64,000 nucleotides of DNA. Source: Sequoia sempervirens. Taxonomy: Eukaryota; Streptophyta; Pinopsida; Cupressales; Cupressaceae. The notes under the pieces are model-generated. The model was not told the DNA's origin. It made no database searches and saw only the letters and a program-made list of their open reading frames with translations. Positions 34,301-46,906 of the stretch are shown here, piece by piece. A program made the translations under genes and the position numbers. The stretch lies in NCBI GenBank assembly GCA_007258455.2, contig VDFB02270651.1:699232217-699296216 (forward strand). Direction: 5' to 3'. The stretch's first letter is position 1. Every line of letters starts with the position of its first letter.

Positions 34301-35430
34301 CTTGAAAAGAAAACCCCCACGCCGAAGGACCCAAGAGCGAGGCTGGAGGCTATCTTAGCCTGAGCATAGATCATGACTCGAAAAGAGAAGAAGCCTAAGA
34401 TCTGATCCAAGGTAACAATGGATGCTTCTAGGTCTCGAGCTATGCAGATAGAAATGCTTGTGGCAGGCCAAGCTGGTTTAAGCTAAAACATCTCCACCCT
34501 TGATTTAGGAATTGCTACCAAGGAGCAGAAAGTGGGGAATGTTGAGGAATCAGTAGCTACGGTGGTGCACCTGATAAAACAAGACAAGATTTCGAAGGAT
34601 GAACTCAAAGCACAGGTGGTCACCTTGATGGATTACATCCAACAATGGTCCTTAATTAATGACCTGCCCACCACATTCGTGGCTTCACCCCAATTACTGT
34701 CCAAAGAACAAATTGACAAGTTGGAGAGAAGAAATAACTTGGACAAGACTACAGAGAGTTGGTTCCAACAGGTCTTGTACATTGGGAACATGGGAATTAG
34801 CCGGGTTGTTCGAATAGCCAACAAGTTCTTAGATCTACAGTAATCTTTGGAAGGCACGAGGAAGCTCTACACTAACTTCCCTGCAATATATGACTCCACC
34901 TTTCCAAAGATCGAGGCCATCCTCCAGTTACAAAAGGTTGCATGGGAAAAGGAACTTGCATTCAAAAGGGACAATCACTGGCTGATGGTTGTGTGGAGGC
35001 AGGATTTTGATAGTAGGAAAGAAAGGCTAGAGTAGATAATGAGTAAGGTGGATCTAGACATTGAATGTGTTATGGAAATTAGGGTAGAATGCGCTCATTA
35101 TCTCAAGCTGATGACGGAGTATGACATGCCCGCAGTACAGATGGATCTGGAAAAGGTAAAACCTTACTTTCAGAAGAAGATGGAGGATGGGATGTCCAGC
35201 AAAGTAACAATGGAGTTCATGAGTTTTGCTACCTATTCCTTTGATCAATCAAAGCTGTTCAGAGATTAGGGCATGAAATATGATGAGGACTGGAAGAAGC
35301 TAGAAGATAATGCCAAAGAATGGAGCTACCAGATGCTGCAATACGAGATCATTGAGGTAGACAAGCTCCAACCAGTCATTCTCAAATTCATGGAATATAC
35401 AGCTTCAAAGAAGTAAGAGGACAACCCTGT
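31338..35430 (+). pseudogene. Very large decayed ORF Z, retroelement-associated, family unknown
   Basis: From the ATG at 31338 (MESSVGPSGVATEKDKGKK) one frame can be followed to 33902, about 850 codons, despite 16 in-frame stops. It then shifts frame and continues from about 34530 to 35415. Order of parts: a basic N-terminus; a folded-looking part at 31700-32830 with WFKEKWGSAVKDPHELF, YWGGIISDCFHE and FLFLQFPKFTYICTQGF; a low-complexity Ser/Thr/Pro and acidic part at 33050-33890; and a helical, charged C-terminal part (34530-35400). No reverse transcriptase, integrase or zinc knuckle is present. A polypurine tract and LTR follow directly, so it belongs to an LTR element. I recall similar uncharacterised proteins in repeat-rich plant genomes but cannot name the family. 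Confidence 0.6.
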
Positions 35431-35521
35431 TATCAGTGAAGAGCCCCAAAAGGAGTAGCTACAGTAAAATATCAATCAACAAAAGACAAGAATGCTACAA
35501 CACCGTCACTAGAGGACAAAA

Positions 35522-35538
35522 TAGGGAAGGAGACAAAA
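35522..35538 (+). promoter_or_regulatory. Polypurine tract before LTR W
   Basis: TAGGGAAGGAGACAAAA leads directly into TGTAATTTTAAA, the start of LTR W. Confidence 0.65.
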
Positions 35539-36399
35539 TGTAATTTTAAATTATAATATATTGGGGGTTGGTGAAACCCTATTTTGTAATGAATCTTGGA
35601 CATACAATGAGAATTAATCTTGGTCATTCATTTAACTTTTTGGGAACTATAAATAGAGGTCTCCTCTCATTTACAAAGAGGAGTTGAGTTGTTGTAAATA
35701 CATGCTACATAAATTTATAATGAAAATACATTGACTTGGTGCATTTTCTGAGTTTTTCACATGTTACTTGATTCAACCTCCATTGTTAGATGCTTTACTT
35801 AGATTTCTATTGTTGTTCTAGTTAGTTGTATTCTTGCTTTGATAGATTTTAGAAATGTTGTTGTATAAATTTGAAAATTCCTGCTGTGTAGATGCCTTCT
35901 TAGTCCATACTTTTTGTTGTTTGCTGCTAGTAGATGGCTGTGTAAATTTAGTCTGGGCTTAAATTCAAAGCTACTCCACACTTTCATTTTTGTTCATGCA
36001 TGCATATGGTGAATGAAAGGTGAAATATTTGTAGACCTTAGAAAATAGCACAAATTCCATGAGACTATGAGATTTCTGGTTAAGTGGAATATTGTTTTTA
36101 GGAAGCTGTCCATTGCAAGAACTCCATGATTATTGTTCACAGTTAGTTTCAAGTCCAGGAACCTTCCATCTTCCCGACTCTTTTTCCCTTTTTTTTTAGA
36201 AATATCCTATACTAAGGTTCATTGCACATTGTAAAGCCAAATTTGAAGAAACATCAAAGTTTTGGAGATAGCTAGCCAGAACCTGACAAAGTGAAACTTC
36301 GACCTATCGACCGTGTTGAGGAATACCAGCATTCCATTTCAATGGGGTCGCACTGCGATTACCAATAAAATCACATCAAAATCAGGGGTTTCCCGTACA
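35539..36399 (+). repeat. LTR W, 861 bp
   Basis: It starts TGTA and ends TACA, between a polypurine tract on the left and a primer binding site on the right. A TATA box, CTATAAATAG, is at 35647-35656. The left neighbour is ORF Z. The right neighbour is a short leader cut off by element C. No coding sequence is seen. Confidence 0.6.
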
Positions 36400-36400
36400 G

Positions 36401-36420
36401 TGGGCGATACTGGGGACAAC
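36401..36420 (+). promoter_or_regulatory. Possible primer binding site after LTR W
   Basis: TGGGCGATACTGGGGACAAC, one base after the LTR end, resembles the site of element Y (TGGCGACTCCGCTGGG) with one inserted base and a short deletion. This suggests a Tat-like element starting here in plus orientation. Confidence 0.45.
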
Positions 36421-36504
36421 GGAGATTTCCTTTCTGAGAGAAGTGGTAAAAACTCGCCATTGGTACGTGTTGAAAGGGTATTGCTTTTAAAGCACCATCA
36501 TGAT

Positions 36505-37607
36505 GTTGTGTTTTGTACGTGAAAATTAGCTGATGTGGATTAAAGGGATTATTGTTGAGATAAACACACCATCATCTACTAGAAGTTTCAAGGTTTGTGA
36601 GGGGTTTTGAGTATGTTTGTGGGTAGGCAGTGTGTTTGGTTGTTTGGGAACTTCGAAGATGAAGTTTGGCATAATTATTGTTCCACCGATTTGATTGGCA
36701 GGATAGCACCTCTAACCTTGTTTCTTGGTGTTCCATGAACGTCTCTAAGATAGGCTACCTCCATCTTTAAGATTGTCCCACATTGCATTCCAGGAGAGTT
36801 CATGGTTAGAAGATCTTTGTGTTGCGTATTTGGGGTTCCTCTTGTTTCTATTTGGTTGGTGGCGTGTTGTGGATCTTCAAAGGTGTAATTAATTAGAAAT
36901 TATTTTTATATTTTGGGAGATATTAATTTGGGTCTCCCACTATGTTGTGGGTTGACCTTGGTGGATTCGCATTAAAAGCTTATTTGCAAATCAAGGCGGA
37001 CATTGCAAATATATTTTATTTTCTTGGCCAACGAAGTAGTGATGGAATATCATGTAGCAGATATATAAGGGCAATTAGTTCATTGATGAAAAGGATGCTT
37101 CATGTTCTCCTATGTGTGTATTTGTTGAGATATCCATTTTGATTGCTGGCGGTGTGAAGAGAAAAGGAGATGTACAAAGTGTGAAGAGAAGTGTTTGAGC
37201 TTAATTGGAGTATGTCGGGCTTGCTTATTGAAGAAGCTATTTTCTGATTCACAAATCTTGGATGGTTAATCCAAAAAGCCCTATTGTTGGACAGTGAGTC
37301 CTTTTTTGTAATTGAGCAATGAGCTATAGGAGGTGTGCTTGAATGCATGTGCATTCCCCTTATTATTTCTTTTATACTTCTAGCAGATATAATCTTATGG
37401 ACTAAAATCCACCGTGGTTTTTCTCCAATAGGGTTTCCATGCAAAAAAAAATCTTGTGTTATTTTTCTCTCTGATGTGTTGATTGTTTATGGTTAATTGC
37501 TTATTCATCATATCTGAGATTAAGTTAAGATTAAGAAGGAGAGTTTTAGTTTCTGATACAACTGATTCACCCGCCTCTCTTAGTTGTCTGTTCTTGCTTT
37601 GCCAAAA
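36505..37607 (+). repeat. 5' LTR of C, truncated at its left end
   Basis: It aligns with 47059-48126 from 'gaaaattagctgatgtggat' to the end. A TATA-like ATATATAAGG is at 37061-37070. Near its right end, 37558-37587 is a stem-loop shared with other copia LTRs in the window. Confidence 0.85.
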
Positions 37608-37620
37608 ATTGGTATCAGAG
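37608..37620 (+). promoter_or_regulatory. Primer binding site of C (initiator-Met tRNA)
   Basis: ATTGGTATCAGAG immediately follows the LTR end CCAAAA (CCAACA in the partner LTR). Confidence 0.92.
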
Positions 37621-37663
37621 TAGGTTCCTCTAAAGAAATTCTAATAGATTGAGGTGATCCAAG

Positions 37664-38364
37664 ATGGCAACAACATTCAAGAAGGACAATCCTAGATTTG
37701 ATGCTTCTAACTATTGACTGTGGAAAGTTAGGATGCAATGTCACTTAATGTGTATTGGTGATGCTATCTGGAAGATTACTAAAAATCAATGTCATTCCTC
37801 AAAATGGTCCCTCTACTACTGATGAGATCAAAGATGTTGAAAGCCATATCAGGGCTATTGAACCGTTGGTGAGTGCCTTGAAAGATTCGGAGATGGCTAA
37901 TGTGGTAGGTATAAATACATTTCATGAAATGTGGATGAAACTGGAAACTTTGTATGAAGGAGATGCATAGGTGAAGATGGATAAGCTACAAAGATTGAAA
38001 GGAAAGTATGAGAATCTGAAGATGGGTGAAGATGAAAATATCATTTCTTTTATAGAGAGAGTAAATGAGATAGTGATGGGTATTACATGTGTCGGTGGTT
38101 CTGTGGATGAGGATGAAATTGTGGCTAAAGTACTTAGATCCTTTCCTCCCTCCAACAAAATGAAGGTTCATGCTATTGAAGAGTTCATATCAGTAAACAA
38201 GTTGACAAGAGATACATTGATTGGGAAACTTGTTGCTTTTGAGATTAGTGAGTTTAGTGAATCCACACCAAAGACTGAATCTTCATTTAAGGCTACTATG
38301 TCCAAAAACAACAAACAAAGATATAGTCTGGGAGAGAGTTCCAGGAAGGTATCAAAGTATGATG
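37664..38364 (+). pseudogene. Gag of copia element C, N-terminal part
   Basis: The ATG at 37664 opens MATTFKKDNPRFDASNY, followed by LWKVRMQCHLM, the standard copia gag start. A one-base shift near 37775 leads into DEIKDVESHIRAIEPLV, and the UBN2 domain shows FHEMWMKLETLYEG and KMDKLQRLKGKYENLKMGE. An in-frame TAG at 37968 stands where Gln is usual. The frame ends at 38364, where Q is inserted, and resumes at 43067 with EELKQLKEKEREVEELEAL. Function would be particle assembly; this copy is broken. Confidence 0.85.
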
Positions 38365-41300
38365 TGTTGGTTGTTTTTACTGTAACCAGGTTGGTCTTCT
38401 AATATACCTATGGAATTTCCAATTCCAATGAAAGGAAGCTCGAAGGACCTAGACCAACTGGTGAAGATTTTAAAGACCTCCTACACTTTGGGCTCTGCAA
38501 GACTCGGGAGGGTGATCCCTTAATGCATTTACAATCTCTGCACCATTATCATAAACGACATTAATAACAATAGATAATCTCATTTAATAGATCAACATAA
38601 TAGGATAATATCGAATAGAATTGGCTATTCATCAATAATATCAACTATTTGGAGCATGAGATAACTACAACACATAGGGATTTAAAATGATTTTGAATTT
38701 ATAAAACGTTTCTGAGATGCACTAAGCTACAAGATAAATAGGTGCCTAAGTTTGGGCCATGGAGTCAAACACATAAAAAGAATTCATCAACAAATGGCAT
38801 TCAACCAGTGGATTTAAATTGTTAAGGCCTTGCAACAACTGTTAGTGCCTTACACCAACAATCCCACTCCTATTATCAATCAAATTGTCCTTACCAAATC
38901 CAACCTGCACACTTGAAATCACTATTATCTGCTCAAAGCATTTAACCATTTCCTTGAAATAGACCCATAAACAAATAACACAATCTCATAAAATTTGAGA
39001 TGACAAACTCAAAGATACTTTGTATTATTGAATTCATATGATTAAAATTGTACAAGTATGGAGACAATTTGAAGATATTCATGAATGTGCACACACTTTC
39101 ATGATTTATTTGCATAAACTAGTTGTATTTGCTCATGAAATCAGAAATTACAGCTTACAAACTCAAGAAATGACTAAGAACTTGACATTTTCTATCTACC
39201 TAGACCCATAAAAAATCCTAGAACCGAACTCAAACTCCGAACCCTTACAAATGAGAAGAAAAGAGAAGAAGAGAAGGATCCAGAAGAAGCTCTAAAGCTG
39301 ATCTGGAGATGCCATCTGGAAACCTCTTCACTGTTGATAAACAAAAGAAAAGCCTCTCTCCTCTCTCTGCAACAAACTTTGCCTCTTCATCTGCCTTTGA
39401 TGTGTGTTGTTCTTCAACATAAAATATTCCCATGTGGAGAAATTCACCATTTTCACTTGCTGTATGAAGATGTAACTTACCCGTGAAAACTCTTGTTTGT
39501 TGTTTAATTGTTATGTTTCAACTGCACATTATTTTACTTTTGACAAAGTAAAATATTCTTCCAACAAATAAAACATTTCACAATAAAATACTCCTTCATG
39601 CACTTTCATGTGCAAATGTCTGAATTTTATGTGGGTTAAATATTTAACCCATACCACTATATTCACCGTGAAAACATTTTCCCATTTTATTTTATCTCCC
39701 ACCTTGCTTTTACCCTTTTTCACTTCTATTCTCCATGGAGATATGTCACGTGCATATTTCATCTTTGAAATATTTTACCCCTTGCCTTGTCAAATATTTC
39801 ACATTTGAAATATTTCATTTTATCATTTAAAGAAGACCCATTTAATGTCTTTCTCGAGTTGCCTTTATATTTCACTTTAAATGTATTGCTTTGGATGAAG
39901 CAATGAAACATTTAAAAAATATCACCAGCACACAAAAATTTCCTTGGGCCCCACCTTTCTCTTATTCTCGCTGATCCTGCACAAGAAAATAAAGTTTCAT
40001 TTTAATCCCACGAGATAGTGGGGAGGGCTAAAAATTATAATATTTTCCATCAACACCTTAGGGCTCTTTAATTTTGTTGGCCTTTTAAATTTTAACTTGT
40101 GCGTTGAAAACCACCCGCTTGATGAAGAGTTTTCTTGGACCCACATGCCATGTGCCCTCATCTCACCATTTCACATATTTTAAAGGTCGTGCACCTTCAA
40201 ATTGCGATTTGGCGGGGGAGGGTTAGGATCTTGCTGCATTTCGTTCTTTATTCTCCACCGTTGGATTTCTTATGGCCTTCAATTTTTTCCCTAATCTCTT
40301 TCATGTCCATGCTCTGCAATCTACCCTCTTTGATCATGGCCATTGCACCCTAATCTCATGTTCATTGCACTCATTTAAAGGTTACTAGAGCCTTTTAAAT
40401 GTATCTATTTTGTATGTGTGTGTGCAACATCAATGGAATTTCACACAGCCATCGATTCCCCATGATGAAATATCAACAAGTTCAGCCTTTCTCCTTACAC
40501 ATAATATTGAAGCTCCCAGCACCCTCCATTTTCTCTGAAATTTTCTAAAGCTTTTTTCATCAAACCATTTTGTGTGCCTATCACCTTGATGGCATTCCAT
40601 TCTTTCATGCCCTCATCATTCTTTGATCTTTGTAGACCCAAATCCATTTTTTGAGGTCTTTTTAGAATATCATTTCATGCTTTATACCTTTTATGGTGCA
40701 CTATATCTCATGGTGCGGGTTGTATTTGGTGTTTCAAGAGATCTCATCATCCTTTGAATGCTTTGATGGATGCCCATCCTTTCTCCAGTAGCACCATCCC
40801 TATTATTTTTGAAAGTTCCTGAAGATTTTTTTTTAATAAACCCAATCCCTACCGCGCCAAGACTCACACTTTATTCCTCTCTTTGGTGCGGGCTTCCTTG
40901 CATTTGATTGAAGGTTACCAAATCACCTTCAATAGAACCATTTCATGTACCCACTGCTTGCTTTGATGGAGGTCCATACCACTAGCTCAAACTACGCCCC
41001 TTTGTATTCTTCCATGTGTGCTTTGATTTAAAATTTTCTAAGGCATCCATTTTGTGTGTATCCAGTAATAATAGCATTCCCTTCTTTATAGGCTGTGTAG
41101 AAATTTTTAAAAGATGCCCCAATCATCTGCTTTGATGGATGTCCATACTGAAAATGTGTTGCCCCTTCTCCATTCCATGCACAGGAAACATGTTGGCTAT
41201 GTTTTCTTTTTAGTTTTAAAAAACATTTTCAAAAAATGCATTTTCTGTAATATATGCGAGGAGTGGCATCTGATCCCAACAATTGCATTTTGTTAGACAT

Positions 41301-43066
41301 TCATGCCCTCATCATGTGCCCGGGCTTTATAGCTTTCCAAGAACTTTTTAATAACTCAAATTTGTGCATACTCCACAATGAACGCTCTATTACAGCCATG
41401 GTGTTCTCATTGATTCAATACACCAACATTTCACAATGGAGATTGAGCTCTTTGCATTATTTTGCTCAAAACCATTCATTGGTCCTCAGCCTCATGTCAC
41501 CCAATATATAGAGAGCAATTGATAAGCTTTATCCCCTTTGATGGGCGTCCTCCTTTCAATCTGATGTGGAGGCTTCCATTCAATGTTTCCTATAGGAGCC
41601 CCTTTCTGCCTATAGCAAAATCTATCTTGCAATATTTAAATAACTCCCATAGCTGGTACAATGGAGCTTCTGTAGCAAAATACTCCCTCTCTTTGAATCA
41701 GATATATCTTTGCATCAATCTCATGGTGAGAAAAATTGTACCACACAACCATCAAATTGAAAAAAAATAATACCTCTTACTATTTATTTTCTCCTTGAAA
41801 CTATAAAATCAAGAGCAATGAACTTGATGTAGCTGATTTGGGTTATTCATTTTGAAGTTGCCTATTAGTAACATGTAAATGTTCAAATCACCCAAGCAAG
41901 ATTAAATGGAGTTGTGACTTTGTTCCATGGTGACATAAAAGTGAACTATCACCTTCAAACTGTCTAGAGGCCTTCTTGTAATGAGGTTTGGTTTCCATCG
42001 CATTTTTTTGCATAGTCCACATTTCCTGGATCATAGTGTCAACATAATCAACAAGAGCGTGTTGGGTCCCCAAGTGGACCCGGCTAAAATAAAAATCATT
42101 TTCAAACAACTTACAGGCTCAAATTGATCTGTGAAAACTTCTAAGTGCATCTAGAGTGGAAATTTGAAATGGGTTCTCATTAAAACTTGCTTTCAAGTAC
42201 TTTTGAAAAAATGGTGAAAACTAGCCAAATAGGCTCTGGAATTGGCTTTCAAAACTAGTCAAACGACCTCATGGTGCCACGAAAACTTGCAGGCATGTAG
42301 CTATTGGTCCAGAGAATGCAATGCAAAATATGGATTGGAGATATCAATCACGAGGAAAAAGTTATTCGTTGGAAAATTTTCCCTCTCGAACTTTTTTTCA
42401 AATGTAGCTATTCAGAACCAATTAAAATGCAAGAAATTACCTTGTTGCAAAAAATATCAAATCAACTCCTGGCGAGCTTCCACCAGACATAGTAGATAAT
42501 TTAGGTGAAATGAGCATGTGTGCAAGAGGGCTTAGCTAGAATCATCACTCATCAAAAGATATTGAAGGTCAAAGTTGACCTCTCTGAAATGTTGTCAGGA
42601 ATGCAGATGCAAAACAGGAGAAATTGCATTTGGTTTTGATCTAATAAAATAGTAAATCAACTCATAAAGCTCTGAAACCTGACATGTGGGCTCATCTTGG
42701 TATGGAGAATACAGAGGAACATTTTTTTTGGCATGACGATCAACCAGTTGCAAAATGCAAGCCCAAAGGGGAGGCAACTTTGCAAAAGGGAAAGTTTGCA
42801 AGCAACAAAAATGTGACAAAACCCTCCATCTTCACTTTTTGAAACCTTGACAAAACTCATCGTGGGAAGCTGAAAATTTATATGCCTACTCATATAGGAC
42901 ACATGAGTGTGTCTGCAAAGGTATTTTGCTTAGAAATCAATGAGCTTCAAATTATGACCCTCCAAAGTAGGTCATTCAGGCAAGTTCATCAGATGCACTT
43001 TTGAAAGTGCAGAGGCATAATTTTGAAATGGGCATCTCAAATTTGAAAAATTTGAGGGTGCGAACA
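38365..43066. mobile_element. Insertion Q in gag of C, 4.7 kb, class unclear
   Basis: It is bounded by tgatg at 38360-38364 and 43067-43071, and interrupts the gag reading frame of C. Its ends are TGTTGGTTG and GCGAACA, the TG..CA pattern of LTRs. I see no internal direct repeat of its ends, no gag or pol, and no long inverted repeat. It is therefore either a very long solo LTR or a non-autonomous element whose LTRs I cannot pair. It has no supported gene. Degenerate repeats of CTTTGATGGA occur at 40761, 40961, 41130 and 41536. Confidence 0.7.
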
Positions 43067-43760
43067 TGATGAAGAATTGAAACAACTCAAAGAGAAAGAA
43101 AGAGAAGTAGAAGAATTGGAAGCGCTGATTGCAAAGTAAGAAGGTAGAGGAAAAGGTAAGTATGAAGATGTATTACCTATTAAATGTTTTTCACGCAATA
43201 AAATAGGTCATTTTGCATCAAGATGTCTGAATTATGAAGATGTATTACCTATTAAATGTTTTCATGCAATGAAAAGTCATTTGCATCAAGATGTGGAAAA
43301 GGACTACTGGAAACTAAAGTCACAATTTCCCGAGACATTACTACTTTGTTTGAGAAAGTAGTGGTGATGAAGAATCTGATAAAGATAATGGAAAAGAGAA
43401 TGATTTAGGGCTTTCATTTTACCATTGTGAAAATAATCATGTGGCTATTGAATCTACCAAAAGAAGATGAAAAAGCTGCTAAGATTTAGAAGGAAACAAT
43501 GAGTGGGTCATTGAAAGTGAATGCTCACATCATATGGCTGGTAACAAAAATTTGTGAGTCTAGAACAATGCAGTATGGTGGAGTTGTAAGATTTAGAATA
43601 ACAATGCTAGTGTGATTCATGTGAGAGAGGATCCATTTCCTTGGTGAGTAAGGACAACAAGCGATGATGTCCTCTATGTTGAAAGATGCGAAGCACAATC
43701 TGTGGAGTGTTAGACGAGATGGTTCACAAAGGGATATGATCTCACAATTCAAAAGAAAAA
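43067..43760 (+). pseudogene. Gag C-terminus with duplicated zinc knuckle and protease remnant of C
   Basis: Gag resumes with EELKQLKEKEREVEELEAL. A zinc knuckle reads CFSRNKIGHFASRC, with the second Cys changed to Arg. A 72-bp direct duplication (43161-43232 and 43233-43296) repeats it in damaged form. The protease active site near 43510 reads WVIESECSHHMAG, where copia enzymes normally have a DSG triad, so Asp and Gly are both replaced. Many stops lie between 43380 and 43760. Confidence 0.7.
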
Positions 43761-43879
43761 AGATGTAAAGATCACGTGGAAGTTCTAGAAGCAGTTACCT
43801 TGGGGAAAAAAAACACAGGTAACATTTTCATTTGAATCTTTGCTAGTGGAAGCTGTTTGATTGATCAAATAGATAAAAG

Positions 43880-44660
43880 CTAGTTGTGGCATAGAGAGGT
43901 GTGTCATGTAAATTTTGACAACCTTATCAAGATAAGTTTTCTCAAAGCATTAAGAGATCTTCCTAGATTAGTAAAACACGCTAATGTAATCTATGAGGAA
44001 TGTCGGATGGGTAAACAGACTAGAGTCTCTTTTTGGGGCAAACATTTTCATTCAAATAATTTTCTGAAACTACTACATACTGACCTTTGTGGTCCTTCAA
44101 GAGTCAGAAGTATTCATGGAGAAAGGTATTTCATGCAGGTTATTGATGATTACTCTAGAATGATTTGGGTTTACTTTTTGAGAGAAAAATGTGAAGCTCT
44201 AGAGAAATTCAAATGCTTCAAGTCTATGGCAGAAAATGAGAAAGGTTTGAAAATCAAGTGTCTAAGATTTGACAAAGGTGGTGAGTTCATTTCTAACGAA
44301 TTTAACTCTTATTGTGAAGAACATGGAATTAAAAGACAACTATCTACTCCTTGAACCCCTCAACAAAATGGAGTTGCAAAGAGAAAGAATAGAACAATTA
44401 TGGATGTTGCTAGAACCATGATGATGGAAGCAAATGTGTCTTAGATGTATTGGAGTGAAGCAGTAAGTACTGTTGTGTATACCTTGAACCGAGTAAATGT
44501 GAATGGAAATTTTGGTAGGACCCCTTATGAGTTATGGTTTGGTCACAACAAGCCCACTATTATGTATTTCAAGATCTTTTGAAGTGTTATATCAAGAGAG
44601 ATGACAATATAGGAAAATTTTATGCTAGAAGCGATGAAGGGATTTTCCTAGGCTACTCTA
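43880..44660 (+). pseudogene. GAG-pre-integrase and integrase core of C
   Basis: The frame at 43884-44354 is the best preserved piece of C: LWHREVCHVNFDNL (zinc-binding part), LLHTDLCGPSRVRSI with the first catalytic Asp, VIDDYSRMIWVYFL, and RFDKGGEFISNEF with the second Asp. After a stop at 44353 it continues TPQQNGVAKRKNRTI, where the catalytic Glu is replaced by Lys. YWSEAVSTVVYTLNR and TPYELWFGHNKP follow. The enzyme would integrate copia DNA; the Glu to Lys change and the stops make it inactive. Confidence 0.9.
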
Positions 44661-44979
44661 CTAAGAGCAAGGCATACTAGTGCTATAATAAAAGATTGAG
44701 AAAGATGGTTGAAAGTGAAAATTTTAGAGTTGATGAGGACTCTATCAAGTCATCCAGATAATGCAGCTATGATTCAGATGAAGACAACACAAGTCAAGTG
44801 AAAAGCACTCAGACACCGAATCTACTTTAGATTATTCCATATGTTCTGATGAAGCAACCTCAATTTTTTCTGGTAAATCAAGTTAGCCAGGAAACTCAGA
44901 CAAGTGTAGAGGCATAGACAAGTGGAAGTGTAGAAGAGAGATTTGAAGAATCAGAAGTCCAAGTAAGTCCCAAAACTCC

Positions 44980-46617
44980 AATGTATGTAAAGCTAAATCA
45001 TTCTAAAAGTCAAATCATAGGAGATAAGAGTAAAGGAGTACAAACTAGAAGAAAAATTGTAGAAGAATATTGGCTGATATCCAAGATTGAACCTAAGAGT
45101 GTCACTGAAGCATGTCAAGATGAACATTGGCTAGAAGCCATGAAGGAAGAGCTGACATAGATTAAAAAGAATGACACATGGCTACTGGTTCCTAGGCCTA
45201 AAAACAAAAATGGGATTGGTACCAAATGGGCATTCAGAAACAAGTTGAATGAAGAAGGTGAAGTGGTCTAGAATAAAGAAAGCCTGGTATGTAAAGGCTA
45301 TTCTCAAATGGAAGGTATTGATTTTGAAGAAACCTTTGCCCTTGTAGCTAGAATTGAAGTTGTGAGATTATTTCTTGCTTATGTTGCACATAAAAATTAT
45401 AAATTCTATCAAATGGATGTGAAGTCTGAATTTCTGAATGGAGAACTAGAAGAAGAAGTATGCATTGAGTATGGAATGGATTTAGCTATGAGACAAAGGG
45501 CAATGGACAGATTGGCTTTAATAGCAGGACTTAAGCAAGCTGGGAGTATGGTACACTAGATTGGTAATCTCTATTAGACTTGGACCTAAAGGTATTGTTA
45601 CGATAGCAACTATGCTGATTTAGATCAGCGGTAAAGGTGGTTTATAGAATTTTTTGTTGATGATATCATTTTTGGAGGAGATGATAATCTCTGCATGAAG
45701 TTTGATGATGAAATGTAGAGTGAATTTGAGATGAGCATGATTGGTGAAACGAAGTTCTTTCTGGGATTAAAAGTTACACAATTGGACCAAGGGATTTTCA
45801 TATCTCAGTCCAAATATGTGAAAGAACTCTTTGAGATTTTTGGAATGGATGACTCAAACATGTACAGGTACTCCCATGGTAACTTGAGGATGTAAGCTAT
45901 CTGGAATGATGAAGTTGGTTCTCCAAGAAAAGAGCAAGGTGACTGTAGAATAATGGATTGGTGGATTAAGCTCCTTGACATGAGCTAGACTGGACATACA
46001 TGAATGTTTATACATGGTTTGCTTCCAGTTTCAATATGAGCCCAAAGGAATCACATGTGACTATTGTCCAATAGAATCTTCAGATATCCTGAAAGGAATA
46101 GTTGACATTGGACTTTGGTATCAAGGCTGAGTGATCTGCTGTGTGTATATATTGTTATATTAGGTTTGATGTGAAGATGATAGGAAAAGTACTGAGTGGT
46201 AGGATTCTTTATTCCTAAGGAAGAAAGATAGTATCAGTTGAGGAAAAAATAATTCGATTATCTCATCCACTATTTGAAGCCAAATTACATTGTTCAACAC
46301 CGTGTTTTACTCAAGTGATATGGATGAAATATATGTTGAGAGATATCAGAGTGATATATGAGGAGCCTATTGCCATATATTGTGACAATTCAAGTGAAAT
46401 AAACATCTCAAGGAATATGGTACTACACTCTTAAGACTAAGCATATTTCAATTAAGTTTCATTTATTGAGGGAGAAAGTGAATGAGAAAGAAGTTAGACT
46501 AGAATATGTACCTACCAAAGAACAAATTGAAAATATATTTACTAAGCCTTTATCGAAGGATACTTTTGAGTATCTCAGAGGGATGCTAAGGGTAATCACC
46601 CCTCTTGGTAAGAACTA
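44980..46617 (+). pseudogene. Reverse transcriptase and RNase H of C
   Basis: The polymerase starts with EACQDEHWLEAMKEEL (45100) and has GTKWAFRNKLNEEGEV, then [19 protein letters not shown] at 45320-45380 and [18 protein letters not shown] deletion or rearrangement follows, after which the catalytic motif is read as FFVDDIIFGG at about 45650. FFLGLKVTQLDQGIF precedes the connection. RNase H fragments include YEEPIAIYCDNSS (46360) and the C-terminal VPTKEQIENIFTKPLSKD, ending at a TAA near 46617. Frameshifts are frequent. Confidence 0.88.
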
Positions 46618-46906
46618 AAAGATACATTTATTTGCATCAATCTGAAAGCTTCATTGCTATATTATTGATCCAGATTGATGTTTATGTGGCTACTACTTAG
46701 GGGGAGTAGTTAGATGTGCAAATATGTGGTTCAGAGCATGTGCATGGAAAGGTCATGCTTACCTTTTCCATTAATGTCAAAGGGGAGAAGTGTATTGTGA
46801 AAAATTCATGTGGAGAGAAGTTCAGTTGTGAGTCAGTGTGTTCGATTGATGGTATTCTTTTTCACATCTTGTGTTTCCATCAATTCCAAAGGGGGATATT
46901 TTTGGA
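46618..46906 (+). promoter_or_regulatory. 3' untranslated region of C with two polypurine tracts
   Basis: TTAGGGGGAG (46698-46707) and CCAAAGGGGGATA (46886-46898) are purine tracts. The second lies just before the LTR start TGTTGTGG at 46907. The duplicated tract resembles those in elements G and D. No gene is present. Confidence 0.55.
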
